This document shows positions 8,512-17,365 of a DNA stretch of 56,074 nucleotides, piece after piece. This DNA is from Bacteroidota bacterium (GTDB taxonomy: Bacteria; Bacteroidota; Bacteroidia; NS11-12g; UBA9320). The position numbers and the translations under genes were made by a program. Within the stretch, counting starts at the first letter, position 1; each line of letters begins with the position of its first letter. The DNA lies in the NCBI GenBank assembly GCA_018700895.1, contig JABIUV010000025.1:1-56074 (forward strand). Direction: 5' to 3'. The notes under the pieces were generated by a model. It made no database searches. It saw only the letters and a program-made list of their open reading frames with translations, and had not been told where the DNA came from.

Positions 8512-9816
8512 ATGCAATACCGTGAGCAAATATTATTCATCATCGTACTTAGTGTAGCACTTTATTTCTTTGTTAAAAAGATACAAAAGATACGTCGCAA
8601 CATATTCTTAGGCAAGGACGAGACGATCAGTGACAACAAACCCGAACGCTGGAAAACGATGGCACGTGTAGCCTTAGGTCAAAGTAAGATGGTCGTAAGA
8701 CCTGTAGCGGGGATTATGCACATCATTATTTACGTAGGTTTTGTTCTTATTAACATCGAAGTGCTAGAGATACTGATTGACGGTATTTTCGGAACACATC
8801 GATTTCTGGCATTCTTGGGGCCAGTGTATAATGCGGCAATTGGTTTCTTTGAGATATTGGCGGCTTTGGTTTTTGTTGCTTGTGTGATATTTCTAGCCCG
8901 TCGGTTTATCGCTAAGATTCCACGTTTTCACTCACCTGAGATGAAAGGTTGGGCTACGGCAGATGCCACTTATATTCTCATTATAGAGATGGTACTTATG
9001 GTTGCTTTGCTCAAAATGAATGCGGTAGACCAAGTATTACAAGACATAAATGCTGACCATTATATAGCTGCAGGAAGTTTTCCTGTTTCGTATTACCTCA
9101 CAGGATTTTTTGAAGGATATTCTGAATCTACACTCGTTGTATTTGAGCGTGTGTTTTGGTGGTTCCACATATTAGGCATCTTATTTTTCTTGAACTATGT
9201 TCCGTACAGTAAGCATCTTCATATTTTCTTAGCTTTTCCCAATACGTGGTATAGCCGATTGCAGCCTGCTGGGGAGTTTGATAATATGCCAGAGATTACC
9301 AATGAGGTAAATCTAATGATGGACCCGAGCAAAGCGGACCCCAATATGCCACCACCCGAGAAATTTGGGGCAAATGACGTAACAGACCTAAGCTGGACTA
9401 GCTTACTAGGTGCCTACGCCTGCACCGAATGCGGACGATGCACCAGCTCGTGCCCCGCTAATATGACAGGCAAGAAACTAAGCCCACGTAAGATTATGAT
9501 GGACACCCGTGATAGAGCCGAGGAACTGGGTAAGGCCAAAGATGAAAATGGGGCAGATTACCACGATGGCAAGTCGCTCCATGACATGATTTCGCAAGAA
9601 GAACTGCTTGCATGTACTACGTGTAATGCGTGTGTGGAGGCTTGTCCTATCAATATTAATCCTTTAGAAATCATATACCAGATGCGTCAATATCAGACCT
9701 TAGAAAAATCGGCAATGCCACAAGAGTGGGCTATGATGAATAGCAATATTGAAAACAATCAGGCTCCTTGGCAATTTTCACCAAGTGATAGAGCCAATTG
9801 GACGAAGGAAATATAA
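8512..9816 (+). CDS. Membrane-bound Fe-S oxidoreductase with heterodisulfide-reductase-like 4Fe-4S domain
   Basis: Hydrophobic helices fill roughly residues 1-260 (one near the N-terminus, several between about 65 and 235). The cytoplasmic part carries two 4Fe-4S motifs, CTECGRCTSSCP (about residue 304) and CTTCNACVEACP (about 368). This layout is that of the membrane/HdrC-like component that passes electrons to a CCG-domain partner. The partner is at 12669, but an outer-membrane protein gene separates them. The electron donor and acceptor are not known from sequence. Confidence 0.88.
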   Translation: MQYREQILFIIVLSVALYFFVKKIQKIRRNIFLGKDETISDNKPERWKTMARVALGQSKMVVRPVAGIMHIIIYVGFVLINIEVLEILIDGIFGTHRFLAFLGPVYNAAIGFFEILAALVFVACVIFLARRFIAKIPRFHSPEMKGWATADATYILIIEMVLMVALLKMNAVDQVLQDINADHYIAAGSFPVSYYLTGFFEGYSESTLVVFERVFWWFHILGILFFLNYVPYSKHLHIFLAFPNTWYSRLQPAGEFDNMPEITNEVNLMMDPSKADPNMPPPEKFGANDVTDLSWTSLLGAYACTECGRCTSSCPANMTGKKLSPRKIMMDTRDRAEELGKAKDENGADYHDGKSLHDMISQEELLACTTCNACVEACPININPLEIIYQMRQYQTLEKSAMPQEWAMMNSNIENNQAPWQFSPSDRANWTKEI

Positions 9817-9863
9817 TAGTCCAAACAACTTAACGCAATTTGTGCTCGTTTAATACATTGCAC

Positions 9864-12593
9864 ATGACTAAGACGATATTAACTACCGCATTATTTTTAT
9901 TTATAAGTGTTAACCCTGTACTCGCCCAAAAATATGCGGTGAGTGGCACCTTAACAGACAATGAAGCCAAAGGTGTTCCGTACGCGAGTATTTCTATTAG
10001 CGAAATGGCCGATACAGCAACTATACAATTCAGCATTGCCAAAGAAGACGGAACTTTTACACTGAAGAATGTAGAAGCAGGAGAATATTATTTGGTAGTA
10101 GCGTGTGTAGGTTATGAGGTGATCTATGAACGAGTATCGGTAACTGCCGATGTCGTTAAGAATATGGAATTGCAACCCTCCACTATGAGTATGAAAGAGG
10201 TGATGGTTCGTGCTAAGAAAATTCCGGTATTGATGAATGGAGACACGGTGGTGTACAATAGTAGCAGTTTCAAAACACAGAGCAATGCGAACATAGAAGA
10301 CCTCATAAAAAAGATGCCTGGTATACAGGTAGATAAGGATGGCAAAGTTTCTGCCGAAGGTCAGCAAATAACTAAAGTGCTCATTAATGGTAAAGAATTT
10401 TTTGGTGGTAATGTAGAGGCTGCTACTAAAAACTTAGATGCATCGCTCGTAGACAAAGTAGAGGTCATTGATAAAAAATCGGATGATGATGAGTTCACTG
10501 GCGAAGAGGGTAATGAACGTGAAAAGGTCATAAATCTTGTGTTGAAAGAGGACAAAGCCCAAGGATATTTTGGTACAATACGAACAGGGTATGGCACAGA
10601 TGAGTATTACGATGCCAAGGGAAATATTAATTTTTTTAAAGACGCTACCCAAATATCGCTTATCGGCGGGTTAAATAACATTAACCAAAACATATACGGC
10701 TGGCAGGAGATGTCTACGCTCAACACGTTTGAGATACAACCATTTAATAATAACAATAGCAGCTGGAATTGGAACGGTGGTGTAAGTTCACACCAAGGAA
10801 TAGGTGCCAACATTCATTTTGAACCTGTAAAAGGGATGAAATCGGACATTTCTTACGTATTGACCAAAGAGCAAAATCTAAGAGAATCCGAACAAAATAT
10901 GGAGGTATATCTTACGGATAATACTCTTTTTTCTGACGAGATTAGCCGATCAGATGGTGATAAAAGTAACCACCAAGTAAATGCTAAAATGGAATACGAG
11001 CCAGATACGCTCAATAGCTTGGTTTTGCGAACACAGTTTGATAAGGAGGACGCCATCAATGTAAGCAAGATGCTAACCACCAACTTTAACAATCCGGATA
11101 GTATCATAAATAATGGAGCATTACGCAATGAGCGTAATAACGGAAACCAAAAGTTTATCACCAAGCTCCACTGGACAAGAAAACGTAAGACGAATACAAA
11201 AAATAGATTTATGGGATCTGTATATTACGGAACATCGCAGGTAAGTAATGTACGGCAAAATTATTTTAACAGATCAACTACTGTCCTTCCTTTTCCAAGT
11301 AACGAAAGCCCTAACTTGGTACAAAACCTAAACACCAATGAAAATACAATAGCGACAACTGCCGCTTACCAAATACAACTCACCGATAAACTAATGATTC
11401 GCCCCGGATTTAACTGGATGATGAGTGAGTATGAGCACGATTTTGAGTGGCTGCCTACGGGTGAAGAAAAGCTGCTAAGCAACAGTCCTGTAGGCAGTGT
11501 TAGTGCCCAGAATATGGAGTATTACTTACACATCAGTTATAAGTTAGACTCATTTACCACCTTATACGTTGTGCCTGAGTATAATCAAGTGATAGAGGAT
11601 AGAAGCTTCGCTACTAATATAGATACGAGTTATGCTTTTAATCAAGGATTTTTTATTCCATATATGTTTTTGAGAAGCAATAAACCACATAAGTATAATT
11701 TTCATTTCAATATACGAGGCAACTTGAACAGACCAGGTATACAACAGATGCTGCCGGTAATAGATAGCACCAATCCATTTAGAACCAATGTAGGTAATAT
11801 TAGGATTCAAAACGCTATGAATTACAGCAATAATTGGCGTTATCAGCGAATCTTTGGTTTAGGTAAAACACTTTCGTTCCGCGGGTGGAGTTCCTACAGT
11901 TATCTACCAGTGGTCAATGTAAATAGTGTTACACCCGAAAATATTTCTATTTCTACTGTAACCAATTACAAAAACAGAATATACTCCAACCATTCGGCTA
12001 GTTTTAACTGGCCAGTGGAGAAGATTAAAGCATCTTTTGGTGTTGATGTAGATTACAACTTTGGTCAATCGTATCTGCTGCAAAACGATATAGAATTACG
12101 AAGCAGAAATCATACAACCTCTGTCGGTCCTGAGATACAGTTCAATGAGTTTGATAAGTGGAGTTTGGACGTGTCATATATGCTCAATTACCAAACGGGA
12201 CAAATAGGAGACGCGGCCAACAATGCCTTCTTTTATCATGAAGTGGATGCTGAGTTTGTACTTACACCAATGGAACGATTGGAGTGGTCCACATCGCTTT
12301 ATATGGAAATATATGGAGCTAATAATGCGGTGGGTGCACAAACTATTCCCATTCTAAATTCCGAAATATCTTATTTCGTAGATAAAGACCAGCGATGGAG
12401 CATTGGCGTGAGTGCTTATGATATTTTAGACAAGAATCAAAACCTGTGGAGATGGTGGAGTAACAACAGTTTTACCCAAAATCAGACCAACGCTGTGCAG
12501 CGATATGTAATGGGTACTTTAACTTATAAAATTAAAAAACCAGGGTCTAAAGGTGGTGGTCATGGCGGCGGTCATGGGTATCATGGGCATTGA
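9864..12593 (+). CDS. Outer-membrane beta-barrel protein with carboxypeptidase-regulatory-like domain
   Basis: A signal peptide (MTKTILTTALFLFISVNPVLA) leads into a carboxypeptidase-regulatory-like beta domain at about residues 25-110 (VSGTLTDNEAKGVPYASISI). A plug-like segment follows (NANIEDLIKKMPGIQVD...ITKVLINGKEFFGG, about 130-200), then a long barrel rich in alternating aromatic strands, as in the OMP_b-brl TonB-dependent-like family. At 909 residues the length is typical. MTKTIL is preferred over the longer start because it begins the signal peptide. The C-terminus ends in an unusual Gly/His-rich tail (KGGGHGGGHGYHGH), which could bind metal. No SusD partner is nearby. Confidence 0.88.
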   Translation: MTKTILTTALFLFISVNPVLAQKYAVSGTLTDNEAKGVPYASISISEMADTATIQFSIAKEDGTFTLKNVEAGEYYLVVACVGYEVIYERVSVTADVVKNMELQPSTMSMKEVMVRAKKIPVLMNGDTVVYNSSSFKTQSNANIEDLIKKMPGIQVDKDGKVSAEGQQITKVLINGKEFFGGNVEAATKNLDASLVDKVEVIDKKSDDDEFTGEEGNEREKVINLVLKEDKAQGYFGTIRTGYGTDEYYDAKGNINFFKDATQISLIGGLNNINQNIYGWQEMSTLNTFEIQPFNNNNSSWNWNGGVSSHQGIGANIHFEPVKGMKSDISYVLTKEQNLRESEQNMEVYLTDNTLFSDEISRSDGDKSNHQVNAKMEYEPDTLNSLVLRTQFDKEDAINVSKMLTTNFNNPDSIINNGALRNERNNGNQKFITKLHWTRKRKTNTKNRFMGSVYYGTSQVSNVRQNYFNRSTTVLPFPSNESPNLVQNLNTNENTIATTAAYQIQLTDKLMIRPGFNWMMSEYEHDFEWLPTGEEKLLSNSPVGSVSAQNMEYYLHISYKLDSFTTLYVVPEYNQVIEDRSFATNIDTSYAFNQGFFIPYMFLRSNKPHKYNFHFNIRGNLNRPGIQQMLPVIDSTNPFRTNVGNIRIQNAMNYSNNWRYQRIFGLGKTLSFRGWSSYSYLPVVNVNSVTPENISISTVTNYKNRIYSNHSASFNWPVEKIKASFGVDVDYNFGQSYLLQNDIELRSRNHTTSVGPEIQFNEFDKWSLDVSYMLNYQTGQIGDAANNAFFYHEVDAEFVLTPMERLEWSTSLYMEIYGANNAVGAQTIPILNSEISYFVDKDQRWSIGVSAYDILDKNQNLWRWWSNNSFTQNQTNAVQRYVMGTLTYKIKKPGSKGGGHGGGHGYHGH

Positions 12594-12668
12594 AAATGAC
12601 AAATTTGTAGACCGAAGCACCAAGTTAAAAGGGATTGAAATAAAAGAAAAGTTAAATTGCGAGGAGAT

Positions 12669-13460
12669 ATGAGCGAACAAATACACGTACCGACAGTAGC
12701 CGAGTTAGTAGCCAAAGGCGAGAAAGCAGATATTTTATTCTGGGTAGGATGTGCTGGTAGTTTTGACGAACGTGCACAAAAAATAACCAAGGCGTTTGTT
12801 AAGATATTGCATAATGTGGGCCTAAACTATGCGATACTCGGTACAGAAGAAAGCTGTACAGGTGATCCTGCTAAGCGAGCGGGAAATGAGTTTTTGTTTC
12901 AGATGCAGGCCATGGCTAATATCGCAACACTTAATGCTTACGAGATTACTAAAATAGTGACCACTTGTCCGCATTGCTTTAATACCATTAAAAATGAGTA
13001 CCCAAGTCTCGGCGGAAAGTATGAGGTGATACACCACACACAACTCCTGCAGGAGTTAATAGACGAAGGAAAACTAACCTTTGGGGAAGATCCATTTAAA
13101 GGAAAGAAAATAACGTATCATGATAGTTGCTACTTGGGTAGAGCTAACGGCGTATATGACGCTCCTAGACGTATCTTAGAAGCGATGGATGCTGAGTTGG
13201 TAGAGATGAAGCGTTGCCGTAAGAATGGATTATGCTGTGGAGCCGGTGGGGCACAGATGTTCAAAGAAGCGGAGCCAGGCAACAAAGAGATCAACATAGA
13301 ACGTACAGAAGAAGCAATAGAAACCGGTGCAAGTATCATTTCTGCCAATTGTCCGTTCTGCACCACGATGATGGGTGATGGAATAAAACACGCTAATAAA
13401 GAGGGAGAAGTAGAAGTGCTAGACCTTGCCGAGTTAGTAGCTCAAGCTAAGGATTTGTAG
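12669..13460 (+). CDS. CCG-domain (HdrB/LutA/GlpC-like) Fe-S oxidoreductase subunit
   Basis: A soluble protein with two cysteine-rich CCG-type domains. FWVGCAGSFDERAQK and VTTCPHCFNTIKNEYP form the first; HDSCYLGR, GLCCGAGGAQMF and ANCPFCTTMM form the second. Such domains hold a noncubane 4Fe-4S cluster in heterodisulfide reductase relatives. The start is ATG (MSEQIHVPTV), preceded by GAGGAGAT, a good ribosome-binding site; this rules out the longer TTG start. It presumably works with the membrane Fe-S protein at 8512. Confidence 0.9.
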   Translation: MSEQIHVPTVAELVAKGEKADILFWVGCAGSFDERAQKITKAFVKILHNVGLNYAILGTEESCTGDPAKRAGNEFLFQMQAMANIATLNAYEITKIVTTCPHCFNTIKNEYPSLGGKYEVIHHTQLLQELIDEGKLTFGEDPFKGKKITYHDSCYLGRANGVYDAPRRILEAMDAELVEMKRCRKNGLCCGAGGAQMFKEAEPGNKEINIERTEEAIETGASIISANCPFCTTMMGDGIKHANKEGEVEVLDLAELVAQAKDL

Positions 13461-13507
13461 CCACGGTAATCAAACATTTAAAAAAATAAGGATGAATAAA
13501 ATCGCCC

Positions 13508-13609
13508 CTATTTTTTTTGGTTTTTGGCGTATGCCACTACTGCCTCGGCGGTAGTGTACCAATTGCGACCCTCCTTGTAGGCATCTATCTTGCCCCTGCG
13601 AGCCAGTAC
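13508..13609 (-). pseudogene. C-terminal remnant of a helix-turn-helix protein
   Basis: The minus strand encodes LARRGKIDAYKEGRNWYTT followed by AEAVVAYAKNQKK and a stop, preceded by an in-frame stop. The pattern R.GKI.A.KEGR.WYTT.EAV..Y is typical of the end of MerR/excisionase-like DNA-binding domains. No start codon or N-terminal half is present, so it reads as a leftover. Confidence 0.4.
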
Positions 13610-13630
13610 TTAAATTACAAACATCCGATA

Positions 13631-14725
13631 CTATTTTTCACACATTATGACCTCATATTTACCACTTTGCAGCACTTGAGATACCGAAGTAAATAGTTTG
13701 ATAAGGTGCGAACGATAGTTGAGGTGGGTGTTGGCTACGATATAGAATTGTCCTTCGTCGGCTAAGTATTGGGCCGCTTCCCTGAACAAATTGAGCGATA
13801 TCTCTATGGTGTTTTCGTACTCAAAATGAAATGGTGGGTTACAAAGAATGTAGTCAAATTTCTTAGCCTTACACGCTTTTACTGAGTCACTCCAGTGGTA
13901 GTCTACGTTCTCTTTAGTAAGATTAAGTTTAGCTGAACTAATAGCCAAGTGACTGTCATCAAGCACGGATAGAGAGCAGTGTGGAGCATTTTTGCGAAGG
14001 TAAGCAGCGATTACTCCATTGCCACAGGCAAGATCTAACACACTATGCGAGTCAGTGATATGGGGTAAGGTCTCGAGTAATAGTTGCGTTGCAATGTCTA
14101 CCTTGCTTGCGGAGAATACTCCTGCGTATTGCTTTAAGTTAAGGTCTAAATCATTGTTAATGGTGTGAAATAGCGGGACCAGTTCAATGTCTTTTTTTGG
14201 TGATTTGAGTATGAGTAATCGTGCTTTTTTGGCAGCGAGACTTTGTGATACATCTTCAAAATAATGGCTGGCAATCTCCATCCATCTTGGCGTAAAATTA
14301 CGTGTCATAAACCCACAAAGTACTTCGGTGCCTTCGTGTGATTTGGTAAATAGCTGCTGTATATAAAGCTGAAAAAGTTCTGCCGACTTGGGCACTTTCA
14401 TAAAGGCGATATCTACGCGATCTATTTTTAATTTAGTAGGGTTGCTGTAGTCATACGTCTTGGTATCTACACCTGCTGATTGCAGATTTAACTTTGTGGC
14501 TTTTAGCTGCGATTGATTATTGATGATAGAATGCGGCCCGTAGGTGTGCAAAGCAGTGGCCAAAGCTCCAAAACTATCGTGAGCTATTACAATGCTTTTC
14601 TTCTCTAGTTCAAATTGCGAAGAATGGGCTAATAACAACTCGTCTGCCGCACTCCAAGGACGCAGTGATCTATTTGTGGTCTGAGGATAGCGTTGTAGAT
14701 TAATCGTTTTATTTTGAAACTGCAT
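13631..14725 (-). CDS. rlmG: RlmG-like 23S rRNA guanine-N2 methyltransferase
   Basis: A two-domain class I methyltransferase of 364 residues, close to E. coli RlmG (378), which methylates G1835 of 23S rRNA. The N-terminal half is a degenerate non-catalytic methyltransferase fold (RPWSAADELLLAH, KSPKKDIELVPLF). The C-terminal half has the SAM-binding motif VLDLACGNGVIAAYL and the catalytic CNPPFHFEY (motif IV) of base N-methyltransferases. RsmC is a close relative, but the N-terminal sequence and AGVFSASKVDIATQLLL favour RlmG. It is transcribed divergently from the FGE-like gene across a large palindrome. Confidence 0.82.
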   Translation of the reverse strand: MQFQNKTINLQRYPQTTNRSLRPWSAADELLLAHSSQFELEKKSIVIAHDSFGALATALHTYGPHSIINNQSQLKATKLNLQSAGVDTKTYDYSNPTKLKIDRVDIAFMKVPKSAELFQLYIQQLFTKSHEGTEVLCGFMTRNFTPRWMEIASHYFEDVSQSLAAKKARLLILKSPKKDIELVPLFHTINNDLDLNLKQYAGVFSASKVDIATQLLLETLPHITDSHSVLDLACGNGVIAAYLRKNAPHCSLSVLDDSHLAISSAKLNLTKENVDYHWSDSVKACKAKKFDYILCNPPFHFEYENTIEISLNLFREAAQYLADEGQFYIVANTHLNYRSHLIKLFTSVSQVLQSGKYEVIMCEK

Positions 14726-14730
14726 GGATG

Positions 14731-14738
14731 CGAAGGTA
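14731..14738 (-). promoter_or_regulatory. Candidate -7 element of rlmG
   Basis: On the minus strand TACCTTCG, a one-base variant of TAnnTTTG, lies five bases before the rlmG ATG. It forms the left outer arm of the palindrome at 14731-14797. Confidence 0.35.
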
Positions 14739-14789
14739 GGTCTATTGTACGAACACGCCTTGAGGCGTATTCGTACAATATTCGTTGCC

Positions 14790-14797
14790 TACCTTCG
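14790..14797 (+). promoter_or_regulatory. Candidate -7 element of the FGE-like gene
   Basis: TACCTTCG lies 10 nt before the ATG at 14808, mirroring the element for rlmG on the opposite strand. Confidence 0.35.
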
Positions 14798-14807
14798 TTA
14801 TCACAAC

Positions 14808-15710
14808 ATGAAAAAACTGGGATATTTCTTACTGCTCTTGCCATTACTATTCGCCTTCGGCAAAAACAAAAAACTACAACATTCTAAGTATCTGACGAAG
14901 CACTATGTAAAGGTGCCTGCGGGGAAGGTGTATACTAATTTAGAAGCTGCTCTTATTAATACAAGGAACCCTAATCCCGCAAAAGACTCACTACCTGATT
15001 TTTACATCTCTAGTACTGAAGTGACTAATATTCAATGGAAAGAATTTTTGATGTACCTCAAACAGGAAGGTAGAATGGAAGAGTATAAAGCAAATCTATT
15101 GGACACTACTGTGTGGAGACAGCAATTAGCATACAACGAGCCCTATGTAAATTATTACTACCAACATCCTGCATACACAGATTTTCCTGCAGTAGGTATG
15201 ACATTGAAACAAGCAACTACTTATGCCAACTGGCTAACAGAAATATTTGCATTAAAAGACCAAGGAGTAAAAATCACTTTTAGTGTCCCTACGAAGAAAC
15301 AATGGATTCGATCAGCACGAGGAGAATCTACTTCAGTTTATCCTTGGGGTGGTCCATATCTTAGGAATTCAAAAGGATGCTTCTTAGCCAACTTTAAGAC
15401 ATACGACGAGCGATTTATTACCAGAACAAACGTAGATGGAGAGTACACAGACACGTATCAAGTTTGGCCGTATGAAGGGTTTAATGACGAGATGACCATC
15501 ACATCAAATGCTAACTCGTACTACCCAAATCAATTTGGCATTTACAATATGTCTGGCAATGTAGCTGAGCTAGTATCTGACGATACGGTAGCCATGGGCG
15601 GCAGCTGGAATGATACGGGATATGATGTGCGTGTAGAAAGTGAGCAACCTGCTACAAAGCCTAAGAGTACTATTGGGTTTAGAGTAGTGGCAGTGATAGA
15701 GAAGCTATGA
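14808..15710 (+). CDS. Formylglycine-generating-enzyme-like (SUMF1 domain) secreted protein
   Basis: The protein begins with a signal peptide (MKKLGYFLLLLPLLFAF); the longer ORF start lies inside the upstream palindrome and is rejected. The FGE-sulfatase fold follows: VPAGKV, FYISSTEVTNIQWKEFL, PAVGMTLKQATTYANWL, FSVPTKKQWIRSARG, YPWGG, QFGIYNMSGNVAELVSD, MGGSWND and GFRVV. Bacteroidota use this fold both in sulfatase maturation and in gliding/T9SS lipoproteins such as GldK. No lipobox is visible and no gld genes are adjacent, so the role is unassigned. Confidence 0.85.
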   Translation: MKKLGYFLLLLPLLFAFGKNKKLQHSKYLTKHYVKVPAGKVYTNLEAALINTRNPNPAKDSLPDFYISSTEVTNIQWKEFLMYLKQEGRMEEYKANLLDTTVWRQQLAYNEPYVNYYYQHPAYTDFPAVGMTLKQATTYANWLTEIFALKDQGVKITFSVPTKKQWIRSARGESTSVYPWGGPYLRNSKGCFLANFKTYDERFITRTNVDGEYTDTYQVWPYEGFNDEMTITSNANSYYPNQFGIYNMSGNVAELVSDDTVAMGGSWNDTGYDVRVESEQPATKPKSTIGFRVVAVIEKL

Positions 15711-15761
15711 TTTTGCGTAGCAAAATCATACAACGACAAACCATCCCCTCTCAAGAGGGGA
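15708..15761. terminator. Two consecutive hairpins after the FGE-like gene
   Basis: ATGATTTTGC and GCAAAATCAT (loop gta) form a perfect stem that begins at the stop codon. Fourteen bases later, TCCCCTCT and AGAGGGGA form another perfect stem with a CA loop, of a kind often dispersed in Bacteroidota genomes. A T-rich stretch follows at about 15780. At least one probably terminates transcription. Confidence 0.5.
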
Positions 15762-15824
15762 GAAAAACCAAGAGTTAAAATTTTTTAGTTTTTCGGGGTG
15801 TGTTTAAAAAGACAAATAGATAAC

Positions 15825-16858
15825 CTAATTTTCAAGCAACCCTCCAAGCATCTTACTTATCCTCTCTTCATCTAAGCCATACTTTGATTGAATTCACCTA
15901 AATGGAGCCTTTTCCAATTTAACTCGCCAAGGTTCTTCCATAACATAATGTTGTCGGTTTCGATAATACCAAAGTTTATTGATTTGGATTATATCTTTTT
16001 TGACAATAACCTCCTATTTAGCAATGCCTTTCCACCACATATTTCCATTCAACTGTGCATTCACTTTTGGTTCATCTAGTGTGCCAAGTATCTTTATCAG
16101 GTCATACTTGTTAGCAGCTCTGCCATAAGTAACAGAACACTTAGATAGCCAGGTACTGATCTGATTTTAGTTGTGATTCCTAATTTTTGATCTAGTGTAG
16201 CTTTGAACCCTCTAGCCCATTTAATCTCATTATAGGAACCCATTACCAACTAATAGGTATAAGTGTCAAAATCAAAGGTGTCTTTACCAACGACATATGT
16301 GTTTTCGCTGAGAGTAGATTTAGCAGGTGCTTGAACCTCCTCTTCTATTTTTTACAATATTTATTGTTCTTTTACACATCCGTTGAACTGTTTCTCCCCT
16401 GCGATATCTGGGCATTGGTCTACTCCATACTGTACGCCATCACCATCGCTATCAGGAGAACCTTCACTCTTGCTATTAACATATACATCTGGGCAAGCAT
16501 AGTCCACATCAGCTACGTCATATTCACCTTTATCATGACAGCCGTTAGTTCGTTTTTTACAGGGAGCGTCAGGGTACTTGTCCAGATTATCCGCTTCCTT
16601 ATCATTGTCGGCATCATTAAGATAGTTGTGCTGCAAGTGAGCATTGATTCCTGCTACATTCATATCAAACTTAAATCGGGAATCAGCTAAGTTGGCTGGG
16701 TTGTGTTGTATGGCAATATTACCTGCGAAATTAGCAGTAGACAAACCGTTGTAATACTGTGCTCTTGTTGTTACTGATAGCACTATGAATGTAATAAGAA
16801 AGATATGTCTCACTCTTGTAAATATAGCTGATGTACTGCTTAATGCGTTGTTAATCAA
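15825..16858 (-). pseudogene. Decayed DUF5723/OmpA-family protein gene with thrombospondin-3-like repeats
   Basis: Reading leftward from 16858, a signal-like N-terminus (ends TTRAQ) leads into YYNGLSTANFAGNIAIQHNPANLADSRFKFD, which resembles the start of DUF5723 outer-membrane proteins. After about 80 residues it jumps directly into calcium-binding TSP3-like repeats (DADNDKEADNLD, DSDGDGVQYGVDQCPD). After the stop at 16361 the same frame continues with several in-frame stops through KIEEEVQAPAKSTLSENTYVVG to SKYGLDEERISKMLGGLLEN at 15825. The missing barrel and the stops indicate an internally deleted, inactivated gene. The whole stretch 15780-16860 otherwise holds no intact gene. Confidence 0.65.
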
Positions 16859-16916
16859 ATTACTTTATAATATATCCAGATGCGGAGGGGTAAAAAATTA
16901 TGCATAAAATTGTACT

Positions 16917-17363
16917 ATGCGTGCACTTATTCAACGAGTAACGGAAGCCTATGTAATAATAGGAGAACAGAGGCATGCGGAGGTAGGAGAGGGCTTGGTT
17001 ATTTTAGTTGGTATTACGGCAGAAGATACTGAGCAAGATGCTCTGTGGTTAGTAAGAAAAATTTTACAAATGAGATTATTTACAGACGACGAAGGAAAAA
17101 TGAACAAGAGTATTCTTGATGTGCAAGGGAAATTACTAGTAGTTAGCCAATTCACTCTTTACGCAAGCACCAAAAAAGGCAATAGGCCTTCGTTTATAAA
17201 TGCAGCCAAACCAGCTAGAGCTGTGCCACTTTATGAGTTTTTTCTGAAAGCGTGTAATGATTTAGTAGAAACCCGGAGCGGGGTGTTTGGAGCAGATATG
17301 AAAGTGTCTTTGGTAAATGATGGTCCTGTCACTATTTGGCTAGATAGTAAGCATAGAGAGTAA
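16917..17363 (+). CDS. dtd: D-aminoacyl-tRNA deacylase
   Basis: Dtd hydrolyses D-amino acids mischarged on tRNA. The 148-residue length is standard. MRALIQRV at the N-terminus, SQFTLYA in the middle and NDGPVTIWLDS at the C-terminus are the family's active-site motifs (SQFTL and NxGPVT). The gene stands alone, convergent with nadK two bases downstream. Confidence 0.96.
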   Translation: MRALIQRVTEAYVIIGEQRHAEVGEGLVILVGITAEDTEQDALWLVRKILQMRLFTDDEGKMNKSILDVQGKLLVVSQFTLYASTKKGNRPSFINAAKPARAVPLYEFFLKACNDLVETRSGVFGADMKVSLVNDGPVTIWLDSKHRE

Positions 17364-17365
17364 AA

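Larger units (their letters stand above)
14731..14797. promoter_or_regulatory. Large dyad-symmetric element between divergent genes
   Basis: The outer arms CGAAGGTAGG (14731-14740) and CCTACCTTCG (14788-14797) are exact inverted repeats. The inner arms TTGTACGAA-c-ACGCC and GGCGT-a-TTCGTACAA are inverted repeats with a TTGA centre. Both outer arms contain a TACCTTCG promoter-like box pointing outward, toward rlmG and the FGE-like gene. This could be a shared operator or a cruciform-forming site. Confidence 0.6.

Noticed and set aside
16331-16690. 119-codon plus-strand frame rich in hydrophobic residues
   Set aside because: It is antisense to the TSP3-like repeats of the decayed OmpA-type gene; the hydrophobicity comes from complementing Asp/Gly-rich codons.
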